64,000 nt of DNA, taken from assembly GCA_963555705.1 (NCBI GenBank), contig OY743168.1, forward strand, positions 20,094,139 through 20,158,138, in the 5' to 3' direction. Each line of letters opens with the position of its first letter. The stretch's first letter is position 1. Under the pieces are notes generated by a model. The model saw only the letters and a list, made by a program, of their open reading frames with translations. It had not been told where the DNA came from and did no database searches. The translations under genes and the position numbers were made by a program. The stretch comes from Ligustrum vulgare. Lineage: Eukaryota; Streptophyta; Magnoliopsida; Lamiales; Oleaceae. Below are positions 24,588-36,355 of this stretch, in pieces.

Positions 24588-24729
24588 AAGCAATGATCTC
24601 CTACCCGCTGGAGGGTAGGTTATCCTATCCTCCAGTACCTTTTCCATCCCAGAAAATATTTTTTTAATGATGGAAAAGGTGCTGGAGGGTAGGATAACCT
24701 ACCCTCCAGCGGGTAGGAGATCACCAGGC
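24588..24729. mobile_element. Foldback MITE with 10-bp TSD (MULE-like)
   Basis: Two 54-bp arms (24594-24647 and 24672-24726) are reverse complements with only about two mismatches, around a 24-bp loop. The arm starts GATCTCCTACCCGCTGGAGG. The element is flanked by the direct repeat TACGTATATA (24578-24587 and 24730-24739). A 9-11 bp duplication points to a Mutator-like source. Transcribed, it would fold into a near-perfect hairpin. Confidence 0.82.
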
Positions 24730-24814
24730 TACGTATATATGCTCATCTTTAGACAGGCGCATTTGAGGAACATTGCTCCATATGTATTCAATCTCATCTA
24801 AAATGTTTCATCTC

Positions 24815-25236
24815 TTATCTTTAGAGATGGGAAAAAAAATCGATTCGTTGATCCGACCCGATCCGTGGATCGATGGATCGGATTTTGATCGGAGGTGATT
24901 TGACCCGATTCGCGATTCGATTTATTTTTAAAAAAAATTAAAAAATACGTAAAAAAATTTAATTATTAAATCTAAAATATATAAATTTTTTATTGAATTT
25001 GGTACAAAATTCCTAATTCTTTATATATGCAATGTTTTGTTGTATGAATTAGATATTATATTAGTTATTTTATGAATTATATATATATTTTTTGTCGTTA
25101 AATGAAAATATATCAGCTTCGTTGCCATTACTACAGTTGTTTTTGAGCTATTGAATGGGAAGTGATTTGCGGAAAAAATAAAATAAAATAAAAATGAATG
25201 AGATCATTGCTCTACATATATAAAGAAAGAGTATAT
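24815..25236. other. AT-rich intergenic stretch with hAT-MITE-like fragment
   Basis: TTTAGAGATGGGAAAAAAAATCGATTCG...GATCCGACCCGATCC at about 24821-24935 resembles one end of the TAGAGATGG-type hAT MITEs; compare 38215-38575. No second terminus was found. The rest shows nothing recognisable. Confidence 0.35.
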
Positions 25237-25410
25237 TGTTATAAACTAGAGAGTAAAGTGAGAAGAAATAAAGAGATAAATAAACTTGTGTAATTTATTA
25301 TGAAACAAAGTCCCATATATATAAGGGAAAATAGAGATATACAAAGTAATAATGTCTAAGGTTATAGATGTACAATTGCCATTCATTAATACAAGATAAT
25401 ATTTACAACA
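25237..25410 (-). repeat. LTR (window-left, element's 3' LTR) of the LARD-like element
   Basis: 174 bp paired with 28646-28815. Long matching blocks include ACAAGATAATATTTACAACA and GATATACAAAGTAATAATG. Confidence 0.8.
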
Positions 25411-25444
25411 TTCCTCCTTGAATGACATATTATAAATATTTACC

Positions 25445-26050
25445 TTGTTAAAATCTTGTTTGATAAAAAAATTCAATGGAACAAAAATATCAAACGAAGG
25501 AAAAAAAAAGTATAGTTATTCTTGGGGTATTAAGATAAATATTGTCATGTTAAAACCTCGCCAGGAAAATTCAATGTGACAAAATCTTGGCTAAGGAAAA
25601 AGAGTACAGCTACTTCCCTAGTGTTGATCACTATAAATCATCGAGTCAATATATCCTAATCTCGTGAACTGATTTCTTGAATGTAAATGTTGACAGTGCT
25701 TTTGTGGATAAATTAGCTACATTGTCCCTTGAATGAATTTGTTGAAAATTTTGGAGTATTTTTATGCTATATCGTTAAAACTTTGTCAGAAAAATCCTAG
25801 TGGAACAAAATCTGAATGAAGGAAAAAGAGTATAGCAACTCTTCTAGATTCAATTTGTATTGAATCATCCATATAGTTACTCCCCCTGATTCAATATCTA
25901 TTGAATCGTCATACCTTGATCTCTTCAGGAGTCTCGTATATGATAGTATATCAATAAACATTGATAACAGTTACCTCATTAAAAACTTTGTTATGAAAAC
26001 CTTGTGGTACAAAACCCCGATTAAGGAAAAAAGAGTGTAGCGCATATTAG
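25445..26050. repeat. Internal direct repeats of the LARD-like element
   Basis: Four diverged copies of a roughly 65-bp unit begin near 25448, 25548, 25785 and 25978. The form is GTTAAAACCTTGnCAGGAAAA-TTCAnTGGnACAAAAtC...AAGGAAAAAGAGTA(C/T)AGC. Spacing is irregular (100-240 bp). They are non-coding. Confidence 0.7.
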
Positions 26051-27009
26051 TTCCCCTAATGGGAACATTACAATTATATTGATATTGCATATAATTACTT
26101 CAACTATTAATCGGTATAATATCGAATATGTTCACCAAACATATATAAATGACACATATCTTATATTATTTGTTCTTCGAATATAAATTCGATTATTCCT
26201 TTAAACTTGAAGAACTATAAAATATTTTCAATCATTTGAACATGTTGCATCAAGTCATGTTCTATAATCAATATTCATCAATACATTTAATGTAATTCTC
26301 AAATCTGAAAGTGACTTATTCACTTCAGTGCTCAATTAGCTTATTTACTTCAGGTGAATAATTAACCATGAATTTGCATCTTGAAAATCAACTGTCTGGA
26401 TTTTCAAATATAATTTTATGCGACAATCACATTCCATTATAAAGTGATTCTATTCAAAGCATATTAAATATTTAGATCGCAAAATATTTTTATATCTTGA
26501 TCAAATAAGTTTATTAAAAACTTGAACCATATATTATAGATATATTTAATCTAGATTTTCTCTAATCATTTCATTGCAAGTACCGATGCATTGATTACCC
26601 TTTTTAATCTCACTCATTGGTACTCAAAGAATACTCCCAACATATCGAGTTGATGATTATAAATTTTGATCTCATTCATTGGTACATCAAAGAGCGCAAG
26701 CTAATAATTAGAGTTAATCATCTTTCAGTATATACATTTCTAATCATCATATATTTATTGACACTTATTATACATTATCAAGCAAATAAAATATCATATA
26801 TACTGCATATCGTTCCACATGCAATGTCAGATATTTGAAACATTCTTTGGGCAACAAGTCGTGTATTACGACTATACGATTTTGCAAATACCTATAGGTA
26901 TTTTACTAGTTTTACACTTTTAAGTGTTTGGACTTCATGTCCCAAAACTTCATGTTTTGTAGTAAATTCAATTTAACTTGGGTGCTTATTTTAGCCAACT
27001 ATTTTTATG

Positions 27010-28320
27010 TCGATTTTTTTCGACATATTCTTTTATGATTATTGTGCTTCTTCGAAAGCAACAACAAATTAAGCGTATTAAATGTTTAATGTAAAATAAA
27101 GTTTTGCTTCTTCAAGAGCAAAAACAAAATATTCAAATGAAATATTCATAATGCTAGAATATTCTTCTCGAATATTGACCTTAATGATTCATTCTACCTT
27201 TCGATAGGGGTGTCAAACGGGCCGAGCCGGCCCGGCTCGGCCTGTGACTGGTGGGTTTGGTTCGGCCCACAAGTCGGACTGTTAGAGGCTCGTGTGGGAG
27301 ATGAGCCGAGCTAAAATAATTTAAAATATTAAAACTTAAAATTATACATGAACTTGACGAGCTTGAAATGGGCTTAGCGAATTTAAAACGAGCTGGCTCA
27401 CGAGCTAGCCCATTTCGCGGCTTGTTGGGCTTTCAAGAGCAGGTCCACAAGTTTCACGAGTCGAACTCGAACTGTCCATCACTCAAATTTTCTGTTTTTC
27501 TGTCCGTTCCAAGCTCAAGTTCATTTTTTCATGAGCCGAGTTTTTAACGAGCCGAACTCACAAACTATCCGGCCCGTTTGTCACCCCTACCTTTCGAGCT
27601 AATATTATTTGTACTCTACATGAGTGACAATGAAATATTTTTCTGAAATATTTATATAACATGTGATGTGTTTCGTTGAGAACATTAACATCATGTTCAT
27701 TTAAAATATACTTTAAATCATACTCTTCATGAGCAAGAAATATTCTTCTAGAATATATTAATAATGTTGTACACTTCTGAAGTAACAACAAATTATTTTA
27801 AAATACTTAACCTCATATGTATGTTCTTTTAGAACAAATAATAATTTTTATAATATTTATATACGATGTGCTTCTCTCGGAACAATAAATAATAAAATAT
27901 TGAACCTATACAATGATTTGCTCTTTCGAAGCAATAATATTTTTTTTTTCAAAATTATACTTTTCGAAGCAATTAATATTCTATAAAAATATTATTGTAA
28001 TAAAAATTGTGCTAATTCAAGAGTAATCACAAATTACTTTTCTGGAATAATTATATTTCTAAAGCAAATCTTCAAGAATAATAAGTCAATATTTTTTGGG
28101 ATATCGAAAATCATTATTTATGCTCTCCATGAGCAAATAATATTATTCTGTAATATTAATTATAATGTTGTGTTACTTCAGAAGTAACAACAAATTATTT
28201 ATAATAGTCAACTTATATGATTAATATTTTTTTGAAATATTAATTATCAATTGTGCTATTTCGGGAGCCATAATATAATGAATAATCATTTTGAAGGTAA
28301 AAAATTTTCAACAACAATAA
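27010..28320. repeat. Series of mini-palindrome repeats in the LARD-like element
   Basis: A degenerate unit recurs about every 80-120 bp on either side of the inserted MITE: a gene-like T-rich lead, then a short palindrome such as GCTTCTTCGAAAGC, CTTCTGAAGTAACAACAAAT, CTCCATGAGCA or CTTCAGAAGTAACAACAAAT, then AATATT pairs. At least eight occurrences can be seen. The palindromes differ in sequence but keep their symmetry. Confidence 0.6.
27205..27589. mobile_element. hAT-type MITE, TSD CCTTTCGA
   Basis: 385 bp with TIRs TAGGGGTGTCAAACGGGCC and GGCCCGTTTGTCACCCCTA and a perfect 8-bp duplication CCTTTCGA (27197-27204 and 27590-27597). An 8-bp TSD and the TAGGGGTGTCAA end are hAT features. The interior is rich in repeated GAGCCGAG/CTCGGC and GAGCTNG words and is much more GC-rich than its host. 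Confidence 0.9.
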
Positions 28321-28645
28321 TATATAAATCAAACATACATAAACGAGAACTTGAAAAAATTTGTACAGAACAATATAATATATAAAATTGTACATGAACC
28401 TCTGGCATAATTATGACTAAGAGTCAGTGCATAAATACAGAACCAATTGAAAAGAATTCGGCGCTTTATAAAAGAACTAACCGTGGTCATTTTTTTTTTT
28501 TTTTGAGAGAATTCACGGATAAATTGGAACCTGAATTGCAAAAAAAAGTCTTGGTTTGAATACTTCTTCTAAATGATATTTTTATCCATGAGATTTTGTG
28601 GATTTTCTTTATAACTCAATTTGGTAGAAACTCGTGCTGATAATG

Positions 28646-28815
28646 TGTTATAAACTAGAGAAAATAGAAGAAATAAAGATATCAATAAACTTATGTATTT
28701 TATTATGAATCAGAACCCCTGTGTTTATAGGAGAGAATAAGATATACAAAGTAATAATGCCTGGACATACATGGGTGCAATTGATATTCACCAATACAAG
28801 ATAATATTTACAACA
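28646..28815 (-). repeat. LTR (window-right, element's 5' LTR) of the LARD-like element
   Basis: 170 bp paired with 25237-25410. On the minus strand the sequence after its end is TTATCAGCACGAGTTTCTACC, where a PBS is expected. It is not the common initiator-Met PBS. Confidence 0.8.
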
Positions 28816-28835
28816 TATACATATATATTATCCAG

Positions 28836-28935
28836 AGCTTTTATGGTGGCCCCCTCTCGCCATGTGGCGGGGTGTGGAGTGGTTTCATGTGGGGGCCCCA
28901 CCCGACACTCCCAATAAGGGGGGGGGTCGGGTGCA
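28836..28935. repeat. GC-rich repeat, copy 1
   Basis: GCTTTTATGGTGGCCCCCTCTCGCC...CCCACCCGACACTCCC is an island of about 65% GC in AT-rich DNA. It shares ends (GCTTTTATGGTG(G)CCCC and CGACAC(T/C)CCC) with the reverse complement of 38605-38697. It is possibly a small MITE; no TSD was found. Confidence 0.4.
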
Positions 28936-31041
28936 GATGTCTATAATGGGCATCTTCAATGGGACATTGTCTAAGTACAATAATATGTAGTTATTTTTTT
29001 GATAAATGACAAGAATTGCTTACGTGATATAATCATTAATTTAATAATTTTTATCCAATTAAAATATTTCTCTCTTTCATTTTTCTTGGAAATTAATAAT
29101 AATTTGCAATGTATGTATAAAGAATATTGTTGCATTTTCTTAGTATCAATATTAATATCTTTGTCACATATAAACAGTGGATAGTCATTGTTTATATATC
29201 TATGTAAAATTATGTCTCTTTAATGAAAAAAGACTTGCGCTATTTCCACGTCTGATGATGAAACCAGAACAAAAGGCAAAATCCTAAAAAAGTTCAAGTT
29301 GTGATAGAAAAAAACTTTGGGCCACCTTTTAAGATTAGTAAAAAAATTGATACAAGTATTGTAAGAATGTGACACATTATAATTTTCTAGTTATTTTTTT
29401 GCTACCTTTCGACTTTGCACCTTTTTGTGATTTCATTACAAAAAGATTAGAAGTACCATCTTGTCACGAACTAAAGCAACTTTAAATTCGTTGATATGAG
29501 TATTTGTTCTTGTTCTTGAAAGGTACTCGAATCCATAATGAGAATATTAATTTAGTAACATATAATCATAATCGAGCAAGATATATGTTACTCGAGAACT
29601 TTTGAGAAATAAAAGAAATAAGTTTTCTCAAATCTCGTTGAATGAGGTTCAGTAATTTTAATCTTCGATTAGCATAAACTAAAAGTTTGTCATCTAAAAT
29701 TAATGTCCCCGAAACAAATTTATCTCGTCAATTTTTTTCTTTAATATTCAACTTTTTGTGCAACATTTTTCTCAATCCCTCTTACTTTCAATTACACGTT
29801 CTTCAATACATTTTTTCTCTTAATTTTTAATCACATATTTTTCAAAAAATTAGTATTTTCAAATACATTATCTCAAATAATCTAATGATAATGTGTTTCA
29901 ACTTTCAAGTAAGTACTAATGGGATTAATTTGGATGTGCCGACCGGGTTGGTTGTGCTTAATAGTATCTTAAAATTCAACTACTTTCATTGAAGGTACTT
30001 CTTGAAAACAAAAACTTTAAATATTTTAAAAAATAAAAACGCAATCAAACGGATTAAAGATAGAATTCCATGTATAACATTTTCCATTTCTGTGGAATTG
30101 ATCCCAATCAAACATACCTCCAAGTTTTTCCCGTTATATTTCATGCGCTTTGAGTACTTTGCGAGTTTTGAAAGAAAATAAAAGTTGTTCCATCGAGTTC
30201 TACTATAATAATACTATACTTGTTTTAAGATTAGGTACACAAGTTGGATGGGAAACATGTTACAAATTACAATAACAAAGACACTGTGAAAGTTCAACCA
30301 CCACATTACATCTTTTGCTATTTTAAGGTTATTTTTCCTGTTTATTTCACGTGCTTTGTGTATATATTAATATTATATGATTATTGTTCATGTAAGATTA
30401 ACTGTATTCCTATTTATTTTGTAATTTCTTCACACGTTCCGTAGTTTCAATTTATGATACAGGTGCACTATATGGTGAGGGGACGGTAACTTAAATATTA
30501 TATTTAGCATAAGAGAAAAGGTAAAATGAAATTAACATTAATAGTGAAAGGGAGTACACTCGAAAGTAAATACCAGGTGTCCAAGTGGATAAATCCTATT
30601 TTAATTACATTGGAATTTAACTGTTTTTAATCTTTATTTATTGTCAAACTTACCTCCCCAATTTATTTTTCACCTCTTTCTATTCATTAACCTTCTATTG
30701 ATTTATAAATTCTAGTGCATTCATTACTAGTGTGTCTATCCATATTTCATTTTGGCCAACCCACGTATCTTTCAAAGTATGCTCAATTCTTCTCGATATG
30801 CATTTTTATTCCAAAAGAAAAATAAAAATGCGAATGAAGTGTCATTTACTCCGCTGAAAGAAAGGCCAATTTACATAGAAAATGGTCTTGAGAATAAATT
30901 CTATACGATCAAGTTATTTTAAAAATCAAAGGAATCAAGTTCCTAAAAACCTTCTTTGAGATCTTAAAAGATAAAAAAGAAAATGAAAAAAGAATCATAT
31001 AAGTCTTGATTAGGACAACGGACAACCTCACAGATGATGTA
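28936..31041. other. Intergenic, AT-rich, no gene seen
   Basis: No protein-coding region, RNA gene or clear transposon end was recognised. Short open frames here are uninterrupted only by chance. A phrase at 30279-30314 (GACACTGTGAAAGTTCAACCACCACATTACATCTT) also occurs near 24495-24535 (GACAAAATGAAAGTTCAACCACCACATTACATCTTA), with similar sequence on both sides, so the two places share an unnamed dispersed repeat. Confidence 0.45.
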
Positions 31042-31556
31042 GGGTTCGTTTGATAGATAGGGTGGAAAGAAAATGAATTCCAAAAAATTGAATTTCTGTA
31101 ATTTGAATTCTTGAGAATTGGAAGTTTAATGCGTTTGATTGATCTAATTTTCTTCATGAAAAAAGTGTAGCATTTTTCAAGTTCTGTTATTTGATTGACA
31201 TTATTTTTCATTACAAATAAAGCAAATTTTAGCTATTTTAATAAAAAAAGATTTTTATTTTTTGTACTTGATAATAATAATGTTAATTTTTTTGAAAAAA
31301 ATAAGTCAATTAAAAAAACAAAAATGATCAAACGAAGCGTTTATGGTTCGTCATGTAAAGGTGAAAACCAATTATCACCTATTAGTTAAGAATTCATTTG
31401 CCTTAAAAACAAGAATCACACAATTTTTGACAAAAGTAGGAAAACCAATTTCAACGCAAAATTAATCTAAAAAAAAAAAAATGAAAAGAAAAGAAAAATG
31501 AAAGTGGTAAATGAATTCCTACTTACTAGGCAAATATCGGTTATCAAACAGGGTTG
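31042..31556 (-). mobile_element. MITE, 'GGCTGCGTTTGAT' family, copy 2 (reversed)
   Basis: About 515 bp with ends GGGTTCGTTTGATAG and TTATCAAACAGGG, similar in reverse to 14467 and 57214 (AAATTTTAGCTATTTTAAT, GTACTTGATAATAATAATGTTAAT). The target duplication is unclear. Confidence 0.68.
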
Positions 31557-31724
31557 TATATATTAATAAAAAGTTTGTTGGTCAGAATTAACCCACCATA
31601 TGAATTATAAAAAAATATAAATGAAAAGAAAAAATATATATATTGGCTTTAATAATTTAGAAAATTGAATGGGCAATGTCATTAACATCACCTCACGGTA
31701 ATAATAATAATAATAAAGATTTAG

Positions 31725-32110
31725 ATATAATTTATAAATTGAATTTTGTTATTTTTAGGTAAAATATGTGGTTGAAAAGTGATTTAAAAATTTATGTGGT
31801 TAAAAATGATTTATGAAATTGTGTTGCTTATAAATTGATTTATAAACATGTTAAAAATAAAGTGTAAAATAAAATATCAAAAACTTACTATTTATAAATA
31901 GATCTATAAATATATTACAGAACACGCTCTGAAGTATAAAAAAATTGCTTTCACATCTATTTCTTGCCTTAGTACTCATTTGGTAATTTTTTTTTTTTAA
32001 TAAATAATGCATTTCTTTAAATCACTTTTTAATAACATATTTTACCTCAAAAACATCACATTCTTTGTTAATAAGTAAAAAACTTTTACGAGTTCTATTT
32101 TCAATTGAAT
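31725..32110. mobile_element. MITE(s), 'ATGTGGTTGAAAAGTG' family
   Basis: Two adjacent partial copies. The first (31725-31930) has GGTAAAATATGTGGTTGAAAAGTGATTTAAAAA...TTATAAATTGATTTATAAAC. The second (about 31975-32110) is reversed (AATCACTTTTTAATAACATATTTTACC). The same family recurs at 37960, 38735-39060, 40215, 42770, 47505, 47800, 47985, 61783 and 62735. Confidence 0.65.
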
Positions 32111-32366
32111 CATAAAGATTATTTATGGTAGAAAACAAAATGAGATATTTTTCGTATATGTTCTAACTAGTGGTAACACGTGCATTTGTTGCTATGTTGT
32201 ATGTAATGGTGTTGAATTTAATTGTATTTGATGTAGAATCTATTGAGGACAATAATAATAAAGTCATGCCGTTAATGTAGTTAGAAATATAACTACTTAC
32301 TGATTTCTCCTGATGTATCCTTGTAAGATCGAAAATATTCAAATGGTGTTAAGCTGTAGGTGATGT

Positions 32367-34985
32367 GTAACGCCTCGAGAAATTATGACGTCCCTAATTG
32401 CTTGTGATTACGTAATAAAAATATTTTTAAAATTAATTTATATTTTATGGAAGTTAAAGAAAGAAAATTGATAATATTAATAAAATGAAAATTACGAAAA
32501 AAATGTATTTAAACGCCTATCTTCAGGATACTTATTTGATCACTTCTGATCTCGGTTGAATGGATGTGATATATGCATGGATAATTTTTGGAGATGAAAT
32601 TCGAGAATATGAAATCCGTTTTAACTCTGCCCACTGGATAGTCACCTTTGATTTTTTAAAGCTAGTATTTTACCAAATGTTTAAGAAAAACAATTTCTTT
32701 TGGCTTATCTGGCAAGTCATAACTTCCTTCCCAATTAACCATTTATCGCGTAGTAAATTGCATGTGAAAGTACATTGTGAGTATTTTGAAATGGTAAATT
32801 GCATGTAAAAGTACACTGTGAGTACCTCGATTAACCATTTCTCATCTACTACCTCGAGTTCAAGCCCAAATATATCTCACAAAAACTGGGATATTTGAGG
32901 AAAATAGCATGGGGTGGCTCTAGACCATCCACCACTGCTTTTGTCCCTCTCAATACTCATCACCTCTCCATATTATCCACCTCGTGCTTGCATATAAACT
33001 ATGTAACACCTTCAGCTTGCAAATGATTAGGTTGATTACTTCGTCATTACTTAGTCTAACGAACAAAATTGGAAATCCCCTACGGCCATGGGGTTTCTTC
33101 CTTATCTTTCACGGTTTCACCCAAGCAATCCTATAAATACCCAAGGTTTTGAAACATAAACTCACATCTGAAAATCAAGGTAAAAACGGTGAAAAGAGTA
33201 GTTCTTCATTTCCAAAACCTAGGTAAGGAAAATTTGTTAAAATCATGTTTCAATTTCATTGACAAACATGTTTTATTAAAGCTCCTTATAAAAAATAAAT
33301 GATTTTGAATTAAAGCAATCAAGAAAGTTGAGTTTCTAATTCTGGAAATACGTCAGGTTTCGACACCTGGACATTTCGTGTCGAGACCAAATAGAGAAGA
33401 TGAATATGGTATTGACACCTAGGCTCAAAACCATGAAAGATGACTCTCTGACATTTTTGTGTCGACACCAAACAGACAACCTGCTAGCCTAACTTCATTT
33501 AGCCATATCTTTTATTTTACAACTCCAATTTACAATCTATAGTCCGTTGAACTCCAAATTAGATGATCTTTTTGATTATATATTATACAACTTGTGTAGA
33601 TTTACGTACTAGGAGTTATGTACTTATATCTCGACATACTTCGTGCAAAGCTAGTTGAAAGACTTCGACTCCAAAAGAAAATTATTCTGAGAGTTGTTTG
33701 TTGATATATTCATCCATTAAAAAGCAATGTCGGATATGTTTAATTGAATTATTTGATTAAAAATACAAGTGGAGTATTTTATATTGTTAGAATGTGCTTA
33801 ATTAAATTATATAATTTCAGTAGACATGAGTTGAATATGTTTATTTGAGTAATTTGATTAATGAAGTGAGTAGTATTCGATACACTCTTGGAAAAATGTG
33901 GAAACATGCTTTTAATACAATGACATTCGATGGATTGTGAATCATGAAGAAAATTTTATGCATGAGGATTATAGATTCGAACTCTAGCCCAATCGATAAG
34001 CATTGTGTTATATGAGATATCGGTGTGTTGTGAGGACCTTTGGAGTTTAGATGAACGAAATGGTGATTGAGTAGCCTTATTGGAGTCGAATATGGTGAAA
34101 AATGACAGGATGTAGTAGTCCTAGAGGATTAAATATGTAATCTAATTTGTTATGATCATTGTATCAATATCTGATTTATGAAAATGATAAGCGCGTTGGG
34201 GTAAAGGAGATAATCTATAATCAGGTTCTGGATGCATGATATTTTAAAATAACATGCATGTATATCGATTACTCATCTTGTTGATTTATTTGATTTATGA
34301 TGTGAGTTTTATAAGTTTATTTGGATTATTTGATTAATGAAGTGAGCAGAATATGTTTATTCGATTAATGATGTGAGTGGAATATATAAACGTAAATTAT
34401 ATGATTTCATTATAATTGATTGGAGTATTTGATATCTTGAGTTATATAAATATTGTGACATGAAATATTTAAGACACATGACTTAACTTGTTGAAAGTTT
34501 TTATCACGAGCATCTTATGCGTATTAGACTATGATTGCTTCAATGTACCACACTCGTGATCTTGATATGTTGTCATATACTTGGAATATCTCGATGATCT
34601 TAAATCATGGCAGTATTATATTGATGAGTAAATTTGTGAGATCCCAGATGGGATCAACTTGGATGCGTATGATTGAAATTATTGGTTGTGACCAATTATA
34701 ATGTGCTATATGTTGAGCGTTCAGGGTACGAGATGAGAACCATAGTGACTCATCATGTAATTCATTGCAGTATATCATGCAGTTATCAATATTGAAAAGT
34801 ATGTATGATGTACGATCAATTATGATATGCTATGTATTGAACGTTCAGAGTACGAGATGAGAACCTAGTGACCCATCATGTAATGCATTGCAGTATACTT
34901 TGCGGTTATCAATATTGAAAAATATTTATGATGTACAAGTCATTGGTGATACTATACCCTTGAGATATCTTAATTAAAATTGGCT
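32367..34985 (+). mobile_element. Probable LTR or LTR-derived relic
   Basis: The sequence starts TGTAACGCCTCGAGAAATTATGACGTCCC, a wording common at the 5' end of plant Ty3/Gypsy LTRs. A TATA-like CCTATAAATACCCAAGG lies at about 33131. Transcript-like sequence with a splice-like GGTAAGG follows, then AT-rich DNA. No gag or pol was found, and no second LTR lies in the window. It ends where an unrelated LTR fragment (35032 on) begins. Confidence 0.45.
34678..34950. repeat. Two-unit tandem repeat, ~137 bp
   Basis: GACCAATTATAATGTGCTATATGTTGAGCGTTCAGGGTACGAGATGAGAACC... (34688 on) is repeated at about 34822 (GATCAATTATGATATGCTATGTATTGAACGTTCAGAGTACGAGATGAGAACC...). Both copies continue through CATTGCAGTATA and GTTATCAATATTGAAAA. 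Identity is about 85% by eye. Confidence 0.8.
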
Positions 34986-35031
34986 ATTATGATAGGAATA
35001 TGTTGTTTGAACAGTCAGTGATACGATGCCT

Positions 35032-35290
35032 ACTGATGCTGTAAAAGCTCCTAACCTTGACGTAGCAAGATCTTGAGTTACTTGATCACTGAAAAAGATG
35101 AATGATTTGCCTTCAACAACCTGCAAAAAGGCGAGGAGGATTCTCTCCGTCGCCCTTTTGGTGTAAGAATTCGTTTGGAGAGAGAAAATTAGAGAGAAAT
35201 ATAAAACTGATAATTGTATTGATAATGAATAAATGCTAATGAAAAATGAGCTGTATGTATAGGCTTCAAGGCCCATTACCTGCTTATTCG
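35032..35290 (-). mobile_element. LTR fragment related to element 1, minus strand
   Basis: The reverse complement aligns with the R-U5 half of the element 1 LTR: a TATACATACAG-like box, TTCATTA, TTTTCTCTC, AATTCTTACACC, GGGCGACGGAGAGAATCCTCCTCGCCTTTTTGCAGG, GATCAAGTA, AGATCTTGCTACGTCAAGGTTAGGA and ACAGCATCA. It is more diverged than the two element 1 LTRs are from each other. No interior follows, so it is a truncated or solo LTR. Confidence 0.75.
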
Positions 35291-35299
35291 TTGTAAATT

Positions 35300-36240
35300 A
35301 TATTGAGATATACTAGTCAACATCACATACATGAATAGAATAGAAATTGCAATGTGTGTCTGTCAAAAATTCCCTACCCTATTGAACTATCTTAGTATTT
35401 AACCAAAAATTCTCACAAAAATTTGAAATCAATCCAAGAAAACTAAAATTAGTAGAGATAAATCTTGACCCAAGTTTAATCTAATCCAAAATCCAAATAT
35501 TAAGAAACCTAACCCAATGGATATCAAATAAACAAATTTCAAGACGGAAAAAATCAAGAACAACACAAGAGTAATATACTCAAGAAAAAGTTGAAGAACT
35601 TTCAAGAAATTATAAGATAGAAAGGAGGAATGTTTACCTCTTAAAGTGTTCTCAAACACAAGACAACAAGCTTCAAAAGTTGGATTAGAGCTCGAGAGAG
35701 TTGTTCTATTTATAGTACAACTAATTAGGAAAATAAAGAAAAATAGAAAATGTAATAAAAGTCCGGATTTTTCTCCAAAAAATGAGCTGTGCGGCACATG
35801 CAATTTTTTTTGTCTAAATTCTACACGCGCCATTTTTCAGTATTTTGGTTATAACTTTTGATCCCGATGTCTTGTTAAGGTGATTCAAAATGTGTTAGGA
35901 ACTAGACCAAAATTGCTACAAGTCTTCAAGAAATAGTGAATATCAAATTTAGATTTTATCTCTATAAAAACTTTAATTGAATATTAGACTCGTACCAAGT
36001 TGATCAATTTAGTTCCTTTCCCAACCCATTCTTGTATGGAATTGAAGGTGTCTTCCATTTGAGCTTGATTCCATAATTTGTGAATGAGTCCCACCATAGA
36101 CTTTTGAGCTTCCTTGACCTTGGACCTTGTCATGGACCTCACCGGTATACGAATCGAGGTTTGACTTTCTTGGTTTTCATGATATAGGGATCTAATAATT
36201 GATTTAAGAGACAAAAATTTAAAATTCACATCAAGATTTC
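35300..36240 (-). mobile_element. Ty3/Gypsy relic: pol tail plus LTR, minus strand
   Basis: The minus-strand frame 36229-35984 ends in MTRSKVKEAQKSMVGLIHKL and a tail of about 35 residues. This is the P-M/I-TR-(A/S)-R/K-A-K type ending of many plant gypsy polyproteins. Downstream on the same strand (35960-35330) is LTR-like DNA with a box ACTATAAATAGAAC at about 35714 and a T-rich leader. No 5' half of the element lies in the window. Confidence 0.5.
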
Positions 36241-36301
36241 ATCCGGCAAAGATTGAAACGTAGATTCAATTCAAGATTTTACTTTTGGGTCATGAATTCA
36301 A

Positions 36302-36342
<41 letters not shown>

Positions 36343-36355
36343 ATTATTATTATTA
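36302..36355. repeat. (ATT)n microsatellite
   Basis: A run of ATT triplets with one break, about 54 bp. Confidence 0.9.

Larger units (their letters stand above)
25237..28815 (-). mobile_element. Non-coding LTR retrotransposon (LARD-like), minus strand
   Basis: Two direct repeats of about 172 bp (25237-25410 and 28646-28815) start TGTTATAAACTAG and end TTTACAACA. On the minus strand each reads TGTTGTAAA...TATA(T)...TAGTTTATAACA, with a TATA-like box and TG...CA ends, so transcription would run leftwards. The flanks are TATAT and TATAC, an imperfect 5-bp TSD. The 3.2-kb interior, less a 385-bp MITE, encodes no recognisable gag or pol, so any mobility needed another element's proteins. The interior holds two families of internal repeats (listed separately). 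Confidence 0.78.

Noticed and set aside
27205..27589. GC-rich island as a gene or CpG promoter
   Set aside because: Perfect 8-bp TSD and TIRs identify it as a hAT-type MITE.
33975..34010. GATTCGAACTCTAGCCC as part of a tRNA gene
   Set aside because: No acceptor or anticodon arms could be folded around it.
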